Source: Actinospica robiniae DSM 44927 (GTDB lineage: Bacteria; Actinomycetota; Actinomycetes; Streptomycetales; Catenulisporaceae). Taken from it: a DNA stretch of 64,000 nucleotides. Positions 33,169-43,194 of this stretch are shown here, in pieces. The position numbers and the translations under genes were made by a program. Within the stretch, counting starts at the first letter, position 1; each line of letters begins with the position of its first letter. The notes beneath the pieces were generated by a model that saw nothing but the letters and a program-made list of their open reading frames with translations, did no database searches and was not told the DNA's origin. The stretch lies in assembly GCF_000504285.1 (NCBI RefSeq), contig NZ_KI632511.1, positions 9,096,154-9,160,153 of the forward strand, given 5' to 3'.

Positions 33169-35169
33169 GTGCCTTCACTGATGGGGATGACAAAGCGCGT
33201 ACTCGTCGGCCGGCCGGTGCGCAGCGAGATGCTCGGCGAGGCGACCCTCCCGAAGAAGATCGCGCTCCCGGTATTCGCCTCCGACGCGCTGTCCTCGGTC
33301 GCCTACGCGACCGAGGAGATCCTGCTGGTGCTTTCCGCCGGCGGGTTGGCGATGTTCCACTACACCTGGTACATCGCCGCGGCGGTCGCGCTGCTGATGC
33401 TGGTCGTGGTCGCCTCGTACCGGCAGAACGTGCACGCCTACCCGTCCGGCGGCGGTGACTACGAGGTGGCCACCACCAACCTCGGGCCGCGGTCCGGACT
33501 GACCGTCGCCAGCGCGCTGATGGTGGACTACACCCTCACCGTCGCCGTATCCACCGCCTCCGGCGTGGCGAACCTGGCCTCCGCCTTCCCGGTCCTCAAC
33601 GGGCACCTGGTGATCATCTGCGTCGTCGTGATCGCCGTGATCACGCTGATGAACCTGCGCGGGCTGCGCGAGTCGGGCTCGGCCTTCGCCATCCCGACCT
33701 ACTGCTTCGTCGCCGCGGTCGCCATCATGATCCTGTGGGGCGTCGCCCAGCTCGTCACTGGCCACCACCTGGCCGCCGAGAGCGCCGGCTACCAGATCCG
33801 CAACACCACGAACTACACCGGCCTGGCCCTCGGCTTCCTGCTGCTGCGCGCCTTCGCCTCCGGCTGCACCGCGCTGACCGGCGTCGAGGCGATCAGCAAC
33901 GGCGTGCCGGCGTTCAAGGCGCCGAAGAGCCGCAACGCCGCCACCACGCTGGCGATGCTCGGCGGGATCGCGGTGGCCATGTTCGCCGGCGTCACCGCGC
34001 TCGCGCTGGCTTCGCACGTGCACACCTCGGACACCGCGAGCAACCTGGTCGGGCTGCCCGCCGGGGCCACCCCGCGCACGGTGATCGCGCAGGTCGGCCG
34101 GGCCGTGTTCGGCGACTCCTCGCCGATGTTCTACCTGCTGCAGTTCTTCACCGCGCTGATCCTGGTGCTGGCGGCGAACACCGCGTTCAACGGCTTCCCG
34201 GTGCTCGCCTCGATCCTCTCCCGCGACGGCTACATGCCGCGGCAGCTGCGCAACCGGGGCGACCGGCTGGCCTACTCCAACGGCATCCTGCTGCTCTCCG
34301 CCCTCGCGATCGTCCTGGTGGTGGCCTTCCAGGCCTCGCCGACCCGGCTGATCCAGCTCTACATCATCGGCGTGTTCGTCTCCTTCGTGTGCAGCCAGTC
34401 CGGCATGATCCGGCACTGGAACCGGCTGCTGAAGACGGAGACCGACCCGTCCGCGCGGCATCGGATGATGCGTTCGCGGGTGATCAACTCGGTCGGCTTC
34501 GGCGCCACCAGCCTGGTGCTGGCCATCGTGCTGGCCACCAAGTTCCTCAAGGGCGCCTGGATCGTGGTGCTGGCGATGCCGATCATCTGGCTGGTCATGC
34601 GCGCGATCCAGCGGCACTACCAGGCCGTCGCGGTCGAGCTCGAGCCGCCGGCCAACCTGCGTGCGGCCAAGCCGCACAGCAACCACGCCATCGTGCTGGT
34701 CTCCAAGCTGCACCTGCCGACCCTGCGCGCGCTCGGCTACGCCCGGGCGACACGGCCGGACAGTATCCAGGCCGTCACCGTGGAGATCGACGAGGGCGAG
34801 GTGCAGGCCCTGCGCGAGCAGTGGGAGACGCACGAGATCCCGGTGCCGCTGACCGTGATCGCCTCGCCCTACCGCGAGATCACCCGCCCGGTGGTCGAGT
34901 TCGTCAAGCGGATGCGCACCGAGAACCCCGACGACATCGTCACCGTCTACGTGCCCGAGTACGTGCTGGGCCACTGGTGGGAGCAGATCCTGCACAACCA
35001 GTCGGCGCTGCGGCTCAAGAGCCGGCTGCTCTACCAGCGCGGCGTGGTGGTCGCCAGCGTGCCCTACCAGCTGCGCTCGGCCGCCTTCGGGCAGATCCCG
35101 GGCCCCACGACCGCCGCCACGGCCCCGCCCGCGCCCAGCCCGGCGGAGCCGGCCGAACAGTCCCGATGA
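33169..35169 (+). CDS. APC-family amino acid/cation permease with cytoplasmic C-terminal domain
   Basis: This 666-residue protein has twelve or so helices from LPVFASDALSSVAYATEEILLVL, including the APC signature and FPVLASILSRDGYMPRQLRNRGDRLAYSNG. The last 190 residues are cytoplasmic (HAIVLVSKLHLPTLRALGYAR, then a domain rich in charged residues). This layout is conserved in actinobacteria; a K+ or amino acid substrate is possible. The GTG at 33169 gives the family start (VPSLMGMTKRVLVGRPVRSE). TATGAT at 33105-33110 is a likely -10 box. It precedes an OB-fold gene as in Streptomyces. Confidence 0.87.
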   Translation: MPSLMGMTKRVLVGRPVRSEMLGEATLPKKIALPVFASDALSSVAYATEEILLVLSAGGLAMFHYTWYIAAAVALLMLVVVASYRQNVHAYPSGGGDYEVATTNLGPRSGLTVASALMVDYTLTVAVSTASGVANLASAFPVLNGHLVIICVVVIAVITLMNLRGLRESGSAFAIPTYCFVAAVAIMILWGVAQLVTGHHLAAESAGYQIRNTTNYTGLALGFLLLRAFASGCTALTGVEAISNGVPAFKAPKSRNAATTLAMLGGIAVAMFAGVTALALASHVHTSDTASNLVGLPAGATPRTVIAQVGRAVFGDSSPMFYLLQFFTALILVLAANTAFNGFPVLASILSRDGYMPRQLRNRGDRLAYSNGILLLSALAIVLVVAFQASPTRLIQLYIIGVFVSFVCSQSGMIRHWNRLLKTETDPSARHRMMRSRVINSVGFGATSLVLAIVLATKFLKGAWIVVLAMPIIWLVMRAIQRHYQAVAVELEPPANLRAAKPHSNHAIVLVSKLHLPTLRALGYARATRPDSIQAVTVEIDEGEVQALREQWETHEIPVPLTVIASPYREITRPVVEFVKRMRTENPDDIVTVYVPEYVLGHWWEQILHNQSALRLKSRLLYQRGVVVASVPYQLRSAAFGQIPGPTTAATAPPAPSPAEPAEQSR

Positions 35170-35215
35170 GCCGTGAACGCGGGCCGTCACGGCCCGCGGG
35201 AAGGAGAGTGCGGCG

Positions 35216-35623
35216 ATGCGCGAGCCCGCCCCCTCGGCAGTCCCGGCCCGCAAGGCCGGCCTGCTCAAGCGCGTCCTGTCCCGGCTGACCGCCGACACCG
35301 AGGAACTGGACGCGGCCGATCTCCAGGCGGCCATGCCGACCCTGGGCGCGACCCCGATCGTGCGCTGCCCGGACCGCGAGCCGGTGTGCATCCTCGGCAC
35401 CCTGCGCACGGTCACCTTCCGTCCGCGGGCCGGGGTGCCCGCGCTGCAAGCGGAACTCTGGGACGGGACCGGGTCGGTCTCCGTCGTCTTCCTGGGGCGG
35501 CGCAGCATCCCGGGCATCAGCCCGGGGCGCGCCGTCAAGATCCGCGGCCGCATCACGACGCTGCGCGGCCAACGGGTGATCTACAACCCGATCTACGAGC
35601 TGCGACCTGGAGGTTCAGACTAG
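35216..35623 (+). CDS. OB-fold nucleic acid-binding protein
   Basis: This 135-residue protein has a single OB-fold after an Arg-rich N-terminus: CILGTLRTVTFRPRAGVPALQAELWDGTGSVSVVFLGRRSIPGISPGRAVKIRGRIT. It resembles the RecG-wedge-like OB proteins found next to APC permeases in actinomycetes. Function unknown; nucleic-acid binding is inferred from the fold. AAGGAGAG precedes the ATG. It is probably co-transcribed with the permease 46 bases upstream. Confidence 0.85.
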   Translation: MREPAPSAVPARKAGLLKRVLSRLTADTEELDAADLQAAMPTLGATPIVRCPDREPVCILGTLRTVTFRPRAGVPALQAELWDGTGSVSVVFLGRRSIPGISPGRAVKIRGRITTLRGQRVIYNPIYELRPGGSD

Positions 35624-35723
35624 CCGCGGCGGGGCCTCGCAACCCCGGCGGCGGCGTTAAAAGCGCGTATGGATTCCCGCCGCCGTCTTCACCGGGGCGG
35701 GCCTCAGCGCGTTCACTGAGGCC

Positions 35724-36092
35724 ATGTCCACCGTCGAGACCGCCGTGCCGATCCTGCCGAGCCGCGACCTGAGCCGGGCGGAGGCGTTCTACGCCTACCT
35801 CGGCTTCCAGGTCGCGCGGCGCGGCGCGGACTACCTTCAGGTCACCCACGGCGAGATCGAGCTGCACCTGTACCTCGCCGACGATCTTGATCCGCTGGTG
35901 AACTCGGCCGGGTGCTATCTGCGGGTGTCCGACCCGGCCCGGATGCGCTCGGAGTGGTGCGGCGACGGTGTCAGCTGCCTGGAAGTGCCCGGCAGCGAGC
36001 CGTACGGGGAGACCGTGTTCGCCGTCGTCGATCCGGATGGCAATACCCTGCGGTACGGGCCGGTCTCGGCTCGCGCCGGTTCACGCGTCTGA
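35724..36092 (+). CDS. VOC/glyoxalase superfamily protein (bleomycin-resistance-like)
   Basis: This 122-residue protein has two beta-alpha-beta-beta-beta repeats of the VOC fold. AVPILPSRDLSRAEAFYAYLGFQVARRGADYLQVTHGEIELHLYL is the usual first half and VVDPDGNTLRYGP the usual end. The pattern is closest to bleomycin-binding proteins, which lack catalysis and sequester drug. Resistance is not proven. Confidence 0.82.
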   Translation: MSTVETAVPILPSRDLSRAEAFYAYLGFQVARRGADYLQVTHGEIELHLYLADDLDPLVNSAGCYLRVSDPARMRSEWCGDGVSCLEVPGSEPYGETVFAVVDPDGNTLRYGPVSARAGSRV

Positions 36093-36099
36093 GGTATGC

Positions 36100-37029
36100 C
36101 TAGGCCGCGATGAGCTTGGCGACCGCGTCGGCATGCCACTCGACCTGGTCCCACCTGCGCACGAACGCGCAGAACTGGACGGCGCCCAGCCCGATGTGGA
36201 CTTCGTACGCGTGGAGGCGCTCCTCGAAGTCGGCCGGCAGGAGCCCGGCCGCCTCGAGGTGCTGCCGGATCCGCGACCGAATGTCGATCGCGGACCACTG
36301 TGGATACAGGGCCCAGCAGTAGGCCAGCCACGCCGCGTCGTAGAGGGAGTCGCCGTACAGGGAGCAGCCCCAGTCCAGCACGCCGGCCACGGCGGTGCCT
36401 GAGACGAGGATGTTCCGGTTGAACAGGTCGCGGTGAATCAGCTCCCGCACCGCGGGCAGCCGCGGCGCCACTGAAGCCAGGTGTTCGAGGCCTTGGTCGA
36501 ACTTGGTCGAGTCGGCCGGAGACGTCGCGAGTTCGTCCCGCCAGCCCGGGAAGCGTGCCCGGTCGTCGCCGACGGCGAGCAGCGACTGCGCCCAGCTCGC
36601 ATGCCCGCCTACCCGGTCCGGACCCCAATCCCCGAAGCCGGTGGTCTGCGCGACGTCGCAGGCGTGGATCTCGTCGAGCACCCCGAGCAGCGACGGCAGT
36701 ACTCTGTCGATTTCCGCGGCGTCGAGCTCGTCCAGGCCGATGCCGTGTACGCGTTCGGCGACGGCGTAGCACAGCCCGTCGGTCTCGCCGAACGCGATGA
36801 TCTCCGGCACCGGCACCCGGGAGGAGGCGAAAAGCTTCGCCGCGATCTGGTCCTTGAGGTAGTCCTCGCGGTACCTCCCGACGCGCACCACCAGGCTGCG
36901 GCCGTCCACCGTCAATTCGTACGCGCTCGACCACTCCCCGGCGCCGAGTACCTCAGGCTCTGGCATGGCGTCGCCGAAGCGGGCCCGTAAGGCACTCAGA
37001 ACCGCTGGCGTCAGCGTGGGTACCGGCAT
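36100..37029 (-). CDS. Aminoglycoside phosphotransferase-like kinase
   Basis: This 309-residue protein has an APH-type kinase fold: SLVVRVGRYREDYLKDQIAAKLF as the nucleotide lobe, IHRDLFNRNILV as the catalytic loop with the catalytic Asp and Asn, and VLDWGCSLYGDSLYDAAWL as the DFG-like metal loop. Targets in this family include aminoglycosides, macrolides, homoserine and other small alcohols, so resistance cannot be assumed. The ATG at 37029 gives a normal N-terminus; longer frames are shadows. Confidence 0.85.
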   Translation of the reverse strand: MPVPTLTPAVLSALRARFGDAMPEPEVLGAGEWSSAYELTVDGRSLVVRVGRYREDYLKDQIAAKLFASSRVPVPEIIAFGETDGLCYAVAERVHGIGLDELDAAEIDRVLPSLLGVLDEIHACDVAQTTGFGDWGPDRVGGHASWAQSLLAVGDDRARFPGWRDELATSPADSTKFDQGLEHLASVAPRLPAVRELIHRDLFNRNILVSGTAVAGVLDWGCSLYGDSLYDAAWLAYCWALYPQWSAIDIRSRIRQHLEAAGLLPADFEERLHAYEVHIGLGAVQFCAFVRRWDQVEWHADAVAKLIAA

Positions 37030-37108
37030 GCCGGGCAGCGTAACCCGAACGGAGCTGCGGCGCGTGTCATTATTGCTTCGCGCGGGTGAGGTCGGATACA
37101 GCTGCGAT

Positions 37109-40100
37109 ATGACCGACATCGACCGGATTGTCCGCGGCGGGCCCGAGCCGGGCACACCGAGCGTTCCGGCCGGGAGGCTCGCGCCGCTGCTGCCGGGCCT
37201 GGAGCCGGTGGATTCGCTGCTGCGCAAGGCGCAGTTCTTCACGCCGGGAACGCCGAGTGCGGACTACCGCGAGGTGCGGCGACGCGGCGGGCGCGGGGCG
37301 GAGGAGTTCTACCGGGAGCGGTGGCGGCACGACAAGGAAGTGCGCTCGACGCACGGGGTGAACTGCACCGGATCCTGTTCCTGGAAGGTGTACGTCAAGG
37401 ACGGCATCATCACCTGGGAGACGCAGCAGACGGATTATCCGTCCGTCGGACCGGATTCCCCCGAGTACGAGCCGCGCGGCTGCCCGCGCGGCGCGTCGTT
37501 CTCCTGGTACACCTACTCGCCCTCCCGGGTGCGCTATCCGTACGTGCGCGGCCCACTGCTCGAGATGTGGCGAGAGGCGCGGACCCGGCTGGCCGATCCG
37601 GTCGCGGCCTGGGCGGACATCATGGCGGATCCGGTGCGCACGGAGCGCTACAAGCAGGCCCGGGGCAAGGGCGGGTTCCTGCGCGCCACCTGGGACGAGG
37701 TCAGCGAGCTGATCGCGGCCGCACACGTGCACACGGTCAAGGAGTACGGGCCGGACCGGGTGGTGGGCTTCTCGCCGATCCCGGCGATGTCGCAGGTCTC
37801 GTATGCCGCCGGGACGCGGTTCCTGTCGATGATCGGCGCGACGATCCTGTCCTTCTACGACTGGTACGCGGATATGCCGATCGCCTCGCCGCAGGTGTTC
37901 GGGGACCAGACCGACGTGCCGGAGTCCGGCGACTGGTGGAACTCGTCGTATCTGATCATCTGGGGCACGAATCTGCCGATCACCCGGACCCCGGACGCGC
38001 ACTTCATGACCGAGGCGCGGTACAAGGGGCAGAAGGTCGTGGTGGTCAGCCCGGACTACTCCGACCATACGAAGTTCGCCGACGACTGGCTCGCCTGCGC
38101 CCCGGGCCGGGACGCGGCGCTGGCCATGGCGATGGGCCACGTCGTACTCACCGAGTTCTTCCGGGATCGTCAGGTACCTTACTTCACCGATTATGTGAAG
38201 ACCTACACCGATCTGCCGTTCCTGGTGACTCTGCGGGAGCACGGCGACGCCTACGTGCCCGACCGCTTCCTCACCGCCGCCGATCTCGGCCAGGACGACG
38301 AGTCGGCGGCGCATCAGACCGTGCTGCTCGACGCCGCGACGGGGGAGCCGGTTTTCCCGAACGGCACCCTCGCCAGCCGCTTCTCCGCGGCCGGAAAGGG
38401 GCGGTGGAATCTCGACCTCGGCGGCATCGACCCGCTCCTGAGCCTCCAAGGCACCGAAGCGGACGCGGCTGCAGTCGACCTGCCGCGCTTCGACATCGGC
38501 GAGACCGAGGGCGGCGGCGTGGTCCGGCGCGGCGTGCCGACCCGGCTGATCAACGGCCGTCTGGTGACGACCGTGTTCGACCTGCTGATGGCCCAGTACG
38601 GCGTGGCGCGCGAAGGCCTGCCGGGACAGTGGCCGACCGGCTACGACGACGCTTCGAGCCCGTACACGCCCGCCTGGCAGGAGTCGATCACCTTCGTCCC
38701 GGCACAGGCCGCGGCCCGGGTCGCCCGCGAGTTCGCGCGCAACGCGGAGCTCTCCCACGGCCGGTCGATGATCGCGATGGGGGCCGGGACCAACCACTGG
38801 TTCCACTCCGACCAGATCTACCGCAGCTTCTTCACGCTCACGATGCTGTGCGGCTGCCAGGGCGTGAACGGAGGCGGGTGGGCGCACTACGTCGGCCAGG
38901 AGAAGATCCGTCCGCTCACCGGCTTCCAGCACGTGGCCTTCGGGCTCGACTGGCAGCGCCCCACCCGGCACATGACCGGCACCTCGTTCTTCTACCTGCA
39001 CACCGACCAGTGGCGCTACGAGCACTTCGACGCCGCCGAGTTCGCCAGCCCGCTCGGCCGTGGGCTGTTCGCCGGGCGCGCCTTCGCCGACACCCTCGCC
39101 CAGGCCGCACGCCGCGGCTGGACGCCCACGCACCCGGCGTTCGACCGCAACCCGCTGGATCTGGCCGACGAGGCCGCGGCAGCGGGCCTGAGCGCCTCGG
39201 ACTACGTGGTGCGGGAGCTGACGGCAGGCCGGCTGAAGTTCGCAGGGGAGGACCCGGACGATCCGGCCAACTTCCCGCGCGTGATGACGGTCTGGCGGGC
39301 CAATCTGCTCGGTTCCTCCGGCAAGGGCATGGAGTACTTCATGCGCCACCTGCTCGGCGTGGAGGACGCCGTGCGGGCCGAGGAGACGCCGCTGGGGATG
39401 CGCCCGGCCGAGGTCGCCTGGCGCGAGCCCGCCCCGCGCGGCAAGCTCGATCTGGTCACCACCGTCGACTTCCGCATGACCAGCACGTGTACGTACTCGG
39501 ATATCGTGCTGCCGGCCGCGACCTGGTACGAGAAGCATGACATCTCCACCACCGACATGCACCCGTTCGTGCACTCGTTCAATCCGGCGATCGCCCCGCC
39601 CTGGGAGACCCGAACCGACTTCGAGGTCTTCAAAACCATCGGCGAGGAGTTCTCCCGGCTGGCCGCGACCCATCTCGGCACCCGCACCGACGTGCTCGCC
39701 GCCCCGCTGATGCACGATACGCCGGACGAGCTCGCCCAGCCCGGCGGCGTCGCCCGGGACTGGCGCCGCGGCGAGTGCGAGCCGGTGCCCGGCCGGACGA
39801 TGCCCAAGCTGATCGCGATCGAACGCGACTACGCCGCGGTCGCGGAGAAGATGGCGGCGCTCGGCCCGCTGACCGAGACGGCCGGCACCGCGGTCAAGGG
39901 CATCTCCTGGAAGCCGGCCGGCGCGGTGGACCTGCTCGGGCGGCTCAACGGCCGGGTGCGCGGCGGCGTGGCGGACGGGCGGCCGAAGCTGGAACGCGAC
40001 GTGCACCTGGCCGAGGCGATCCTGGCCCTGTCCGGCACCACCAACGGCGAGATCGCGATGACCGGCTGGCGGGTCCTGGAGGAGCGCACCGGCGTGCGGC

Positions 40101-40858
40101 TGGCGGATCTGGCCGAGGAGCGGGCCGGGGACCGGATCTCCTTCGCCGACACGCAGATCCAGCCGCGGGCCGTGATCACCTCGCCGGAGTGGTCAGGCAG
40201 CGAGACCGGAGGACGCCGCTACTCGGCCTTCGTGGTCAACGTCGAGCGCAAGAAACCCTGGCACACCCTGACCGGCCGGATGCACTTCTTCCTCGACCAC
40301 GACTGGATCGCCGAGTACGGCGAGTTCCTGCCGACCTACCGTCCGCCGCTCGACTACGCCCGGCACTATGGCCCGCAGGGCCTCGACGAGCCGGGCCGGC
40401 CGGAGATCACCGTGCGCTACCTCACCCCGCATTCGAAGTGGTCGATCCACTCCGAGTACCAGGACAACCTGCACATGCTGCGTCTGTTCCGCGGCGGCCC
40501 GGTGATCTGGATGAGCCCGGCGGACGCGGCCGCGATCGGGGTCGGGGACAACGACTGGATCGAGGCGTTCAACCGCAACGGCGTCGTCGCCGCGCGAGCC
40601 GTCGTGACCCACCGGATGCCGCAGGGCACGGTGTATATGCACCATGCGATGGACCGGCATCTGATGACGCCCAAGTCGGAGGTCTCCGGCTGGCACGGCG
40701 GCGGTGACAATTCCCTGACACGGCTGGTGGTCAAGCCCACCCACATGATCGGCGGCTACGGCCAGTTCTCCTACGCCTTCAACTACTACGGTCCGACCGG
40801 CAACCAGCGCGACGAGGTGACCGTGATCCGGCGTCGCGCGCAGGATGTGGAGTTCTGA
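37109..40858 (+). CDS. narG: Respiratory nitrate reductase alpha subunit
   Basis: This 1249-residue molybdopterin enzyme reduces nitrate to nitrite at the cytoplasmic face of the membrane. The FS0 cluster ligands are His82, Cys86, Cys90 and Cys125 (H-x3-C-x3-C-x34-C), the pattern unique to NarG. Asp251 in SFYDWYADMP is the expected Mo ligand. The C-terminal NarG-type MoCo domain contains YGQFSYAFNYYGPTGNQRDE. The ATG at 37109 is chosen for the usual N-terminus. It is divergent from the APH-like gene; no FNR-type box was seen in the 79-base gap. Confidence 0.97.
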   Translation: MTDIDRIVRGGPEPGTPSVPAGRLAPLLPGLEPVDSLLRKAQFFTPGTPSADYREVRRRGGRGAEEFYRERWRHDKEVRSTHGVNCTGSCSWKVYVKDGIITWETQQTDYPSVGPDSPEYEPRGCPRGASFSWYTYSPSRVRYPYVRGPLLEMWREARTRLADPVAAWADIMADPVRTERYKQARGKGGFLRATWDEVSELIAAAHVHTVKEYGPDRVVGFSPIPAMSQVSYAAGTRFLSMIGATILSFYDWYADMPIASPQVFGDQTDVPESGDWWNSSYLIIWGTNLPITRTPDAHFMTEARYKGQKVVVVSPDYSDHTKFADDWLACAPGRDAALAMAMGHVVLTEFFRDRQVPYFTDYVKTYTDLPFLVTLREHGDAYVPDRFLTAADLGQDDESAAHQTVLLDAATGEPVFPNGTLASRFSAAGKGRWNLDLGGIDPLLSLQGTEADAAAVDLPRFDIGETEGGGVVRRGVPTRLINGRLVTTVFDLLMAQYGVAREGLPGQWPTGYDDASSPYTPAWQESITFVPAQAAARVAREFARNAELSHGRSMIAMGAGTNHWFHSDQIYRSFFTLTMLCGCQGVNGGGWAHYVGQEKIRPLTGFQHVAFGLDWQRPTRHMTGTSFFYLHTDQWRYEHFDAAEFASPLGRGLFAGRAFADTLAQAARRGWTPTHPAFDRNPLDLADEAAAAGLSASDYVVRELTAGRLKFAGEDPDDPANFPRVMTVWRANLLGSSGKGMEYFMRHLLGVEDAVRAEETPLGMRPAEVAWREPAPRGKLDLVTTVDFRMTSTCTYSDIVLPAATWYEKHDISTTDMHPFVHSFNPAIAPPWETRTDFEVFKTIGEEFSRLAATHLGTRTDVLAAPLMHDTPDELAQPGGVARDWRRGECEPVPGRTMPKLIAIERDYAAVAEKMAALGPLTETAGTAVKGISWKPAGAVDLLGRLNGRVRGGVADGRPKLERDVHLAEAILALSGTTNGEIAMTGWRVLEERTGVRLADLAEERAGDRISFADTQIQPRAVITSPEWSGSETGGRRYSAFVVNVERKKPWHTLTGRMHFFLDHDWIAEYGEFLPTYRPPLDYARHYGPQGLDEPGRPEITVRYLTPHSKWSIHSEYQDNLHMLRLFRGGPVIWMSPADAAAIGVGDNDWIEAFNRNGVVAARAVVTHRMPQGTVYMHHAMDRHLMTPKSEVSGWHGGGDNSLTRLVVKPTHMIGGYGQFSYAFNYYGPTGNQRDEVTVIRRRAQDVEF

Positions 40859-40864
40859 GAGCTG

Positions 40865-42514
40865 ATGCGCCCGCAAGCGAACGTCGCCATGGTGATGAAC
40901 CTGGACAAGTGCATCGGCTGCCACACCTGCTCGGTCACCTGCAAGCAGGTGTGGACGAACCGGCCCGGCACCGAATACGTGTACTTCAACAACGTCGAGA
41001 CCAAGCCGGGCGTGGGCTATCCCCGGCGCTACGAGGACCAGGAGCAGTGGCACGGCGGCTGGACCCTCGACGGCAAGGGACGGCTGCAGCTGAAGGCGGG
41101 CGGCCGGCTGCGCAAGCTGCTCTCGATCTTCTACAACCCGGATCTGCCGACCATCGACGACTACGGCGACCCGTGGACCTACGACTACCAGCGGCTGATC
41201 GAGGCGCCGCTGGGCACGCGGAACCCGAGTGCGCACGCCGTCTCCGCGCTCACCGGCCGGGACATGAAGATCACCTGGGGCAGCAACTTCGAGGACGACC
41301 TCGCCGGCGCCCCCGAGCACGCGATGTCCGATCCGAACCTCGCCGGCCTGCAGGAGCGGGTGCGGATGGAGTTCGAGCAGGTCTTCATGTTCTACCTGCC
41401 GCGCATCTGCGAGCACTGCCTCAACCCCTCGTGCGTCGCCTCCTGCCCGTCCGGCGCGATGTACAAGCGGGCCGAGGACGGCATCGTGCTCGTCGACCAG
41501 GACCGCTGCCGCGGCTGGCGGTTCTGCGTCTCCGGCTGCCCGTATAAGAAGGTGTACTTCAACCATCGCACCGGCAAGGCGGAGAAGTGCACGTTCTGCT
41601 TCCCGCGGATCGAGTCCGGGCAACCCACGATCTGCTCGGAGACCTGCGTCGGCCGGCTGCGGTATCTCGGGCTGTTCCTCTACGACGCGGACAAGGTGCT
41701 CGACGCCGCGGCGACCCCGGATACTCAGGACCTTTATGAAGCCCAGCTCGATCTCTTCCTCGACCCGCACGATCCGGCCGTGCGCAAGGCCGCGGCCGAG
41801 GCCGGGATCCCGCACGACTGGATCGAGGCCGCGCGCCGCTCCCCGGTGTACGAACTCGCGGTGCGCCACCGCGTCGCCCTCCCGCTGCATCCCGAGTACC
41901 GCACGCTGCCGATGGTCTGGTACATCCCGCCGCTTTCCCCGGTCTCGGACGTGGTCGACGCCGCCGGGTACGACCAGGACGACCCCGACGCCGTCTTCGC
42001 CACCATCGACGCGCTGCGCATCCCGGTGGAGTACCTGGCGAACCTGTTCACCGCGGGCGACCCGGCCCCGATCCGCCGCGTGCTGCGGAAACTGGCCGCC
42101 GTCCGGGCGATCCAGCGCGCCGGGCAGCTCGGACTCGATCTCGACGAGGACCTGCCCGCCGCGGTCGGCGCGAGCGCGGACGAGCTCGACGACCTGTTCC
42201 GGCTGCTCGCCATCGCAAAGTACGAAGACCGCTACGTCGTCCCACCGGCCCACGCCGAGGAGGCCGGCCGGCTGATGGGCCAGCACGAGCAGCTCTTCTG
42301 CAGCCTGGACACCGAGGGCGGTCCCGGCATGGGTGGGGAAGGCAGTGGCGCGGAAGGCAGCGGCGGCCACGGCATCCGCGCCTACCGCCCCACCGGCGAG
42401 CCGGGTGCCGCGCGCACCTTCGAGGCCGAAGACGGCCGCGCCCGCTTCAACCTGCTCGGCTGGAACGGCGCGGGTCCGGCACCCGGCCTCTTCCCGCAGG
42501 GAGGCGGCCGATGA
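40865..42514 (+). CDS. narH: Respiratory nitrate reductase beta subunit
   Basis: This 549-residue iron-sulfur protein passes electrons from NarI to NarG. Four ferredoxin-type Cys groups are visible: C16-x2-C19-x2-C22-x3-C26; CEHCLNPSCVASCP; CRGWRFCVSGCP, where Trp replaces one Cys as in the [3Fe-4S] site; and EKCTFC with TICSETC. A Gly/Glu/Ser-rich tail follows residue 490. It starts six bases after narG and overlaps narJ by four bases. Confidence 0.97.
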   Translation: MRPQANVAMVMNLDKCIGCHTCSVTCKQVWTNRPGTEYVYFNNVETKPGVGYPRRYEDQEQWHGGWTLDGKGRLQLKAGGRLRKLLSIFYNPDLPTIDDYGDPWTYDYQRLIEAPLGTRNPSAHAVSALTGRDMKITWGSNFEDDLAGAPEHAMSDPNLAGLQERVRMEFEQVFMFYLPRICEHCLNPSCVASCPSGAMYKRAEDGIVLVDQDRCRGWRFCVSGCPYKKVYFNHRTGKAEKCTFCFPRIESGQPTICSETCVGRLRYLGLFLYDADKVLDAAATPDTQDLYEAQLDLFLDPHDPAVRKAAAEAGIPHDWIEAARRSPVYELAVRHRVALPLHPEYRTLPMVWYIPPLSPVSDVVDAAGYDQDDPDAVFATIDALRIPVEYLANLFTAGDPAPIRRVLRKLAAVRAIQRAGQLGLDLDEDLPAAVGASADELDDLFRLLAIAKYEDRYVVPPAHAEEAGRLMGQHEQLFCSLDTEGGPGMGGEGSGAEGSGGHGIRAYRPTGEPGAARTFEAEDGRARFNLLGWNGAGPAPGLFPQGGGR

Positions 42515-43194
42515 GCGCGGCTCAGGCGGTCAAGCTCGCCTCGCTGCTACTGCAGTATCCGCGGACGGAGCTGTTCACAGGCATCGACACCCTCGACGCG
42601 TTCGCCGCGGATCTCGGCCCCAAAGCGGCCCGCGAGTCCTTCGCCCGCTTCCTCGGCTGGCTGCGCGCGACCGAGCCGACCGCCGTCGCCCAGCACTACG
42701 TCGAGACCTTCGATCTGCGCCGACGCTGCGCGCTCTACCTGACCTACTACCGCTACGGCGACACCCGCAAGCGCGGTATGGCAATGCTCGAATTCAAGAC
42801 CGCCTACCGCGCCGCCGGATTCGCGCCGAACGAGGACGAGTTGCCCGACTACCTGCCGATGGTCCTCGAGTTCGCGTCGTTGACCGATCGTGGCATGAAA
42901 CTGATCCACGGCCACCGGGCTGACCTTGAACTGCTCCGCCGCGCTCTGGTCCGGGCCGACTCCCCATATGCCGAGGTACTGGCCGCCGTCTGTGCGCAGG
43001 TGCCGAGGCTGAGCCGGCGCGAGCTGAGCCTGGTCAGCGAGGCCTGGCAGGCCGGCCCGCCGCGCGAAGAGGTCGGCATCGAGCCGTTCGCGCCGCCGGG
43101 ATACCTGGCCGGCTACGGCAGCCGGTCAGGCAACGACAGGCCCCTGATTCCCGTTGACTCAGTGGCCTACGACCGGAGCGGAGCACGCCTGTGA
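42511..43194 (+). CDS. narJ: Nitrate reductase molybdenum cofactor assembly chaperone
   Basis: This 227-residue all-helical chaperone matures NarG before it joins NarI. It shows the NarJ/TorD pattern: YVETFDLRRRCALYLTYYRYGDTRKRGMAMLEF and ELPDYLPMVLEFASL. It overlaps narH and narI by four bases on either side. Confidence 0.95.
   Translation: MSAAQAVKLASLLLQYPRTELFTGIDTLDAFAADLGPKAARESFARFLGWLRATEPTAVAQHYVETFDLRRRCALYLTYYRYGDTRKRGMAMLEFKTAYRAAGFAPNEDELPDYLPMVLEFASLTDRGMKLIHGHRADLELLRRALVRADSPYAEVLAAVCAQVPRLSRRELSLVSEAWQAGPPREEVGIEPFAPPGYLAGYGSRSGNDRPLIPVDSVAYDRSGARL

Noticed and set aside
37030-37108. FNR/ANR-type box before narG
   Set aside because: No TTGAT-N4-ATCAA-like sequence in the 79-base gap; oxygen control, if any, uses another site.
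37070-40006. A 978-codon open frame opposite narG, and similar long antisense frames (308-2710, 20327-22360, 40193-42370)
   Set aside because: High GC gives long stop-free antisense frames; these translate to low-complexity Arg/Gly/Asp/Glu/His-rich text with no motifs, while the opposite strand has clear protein families.
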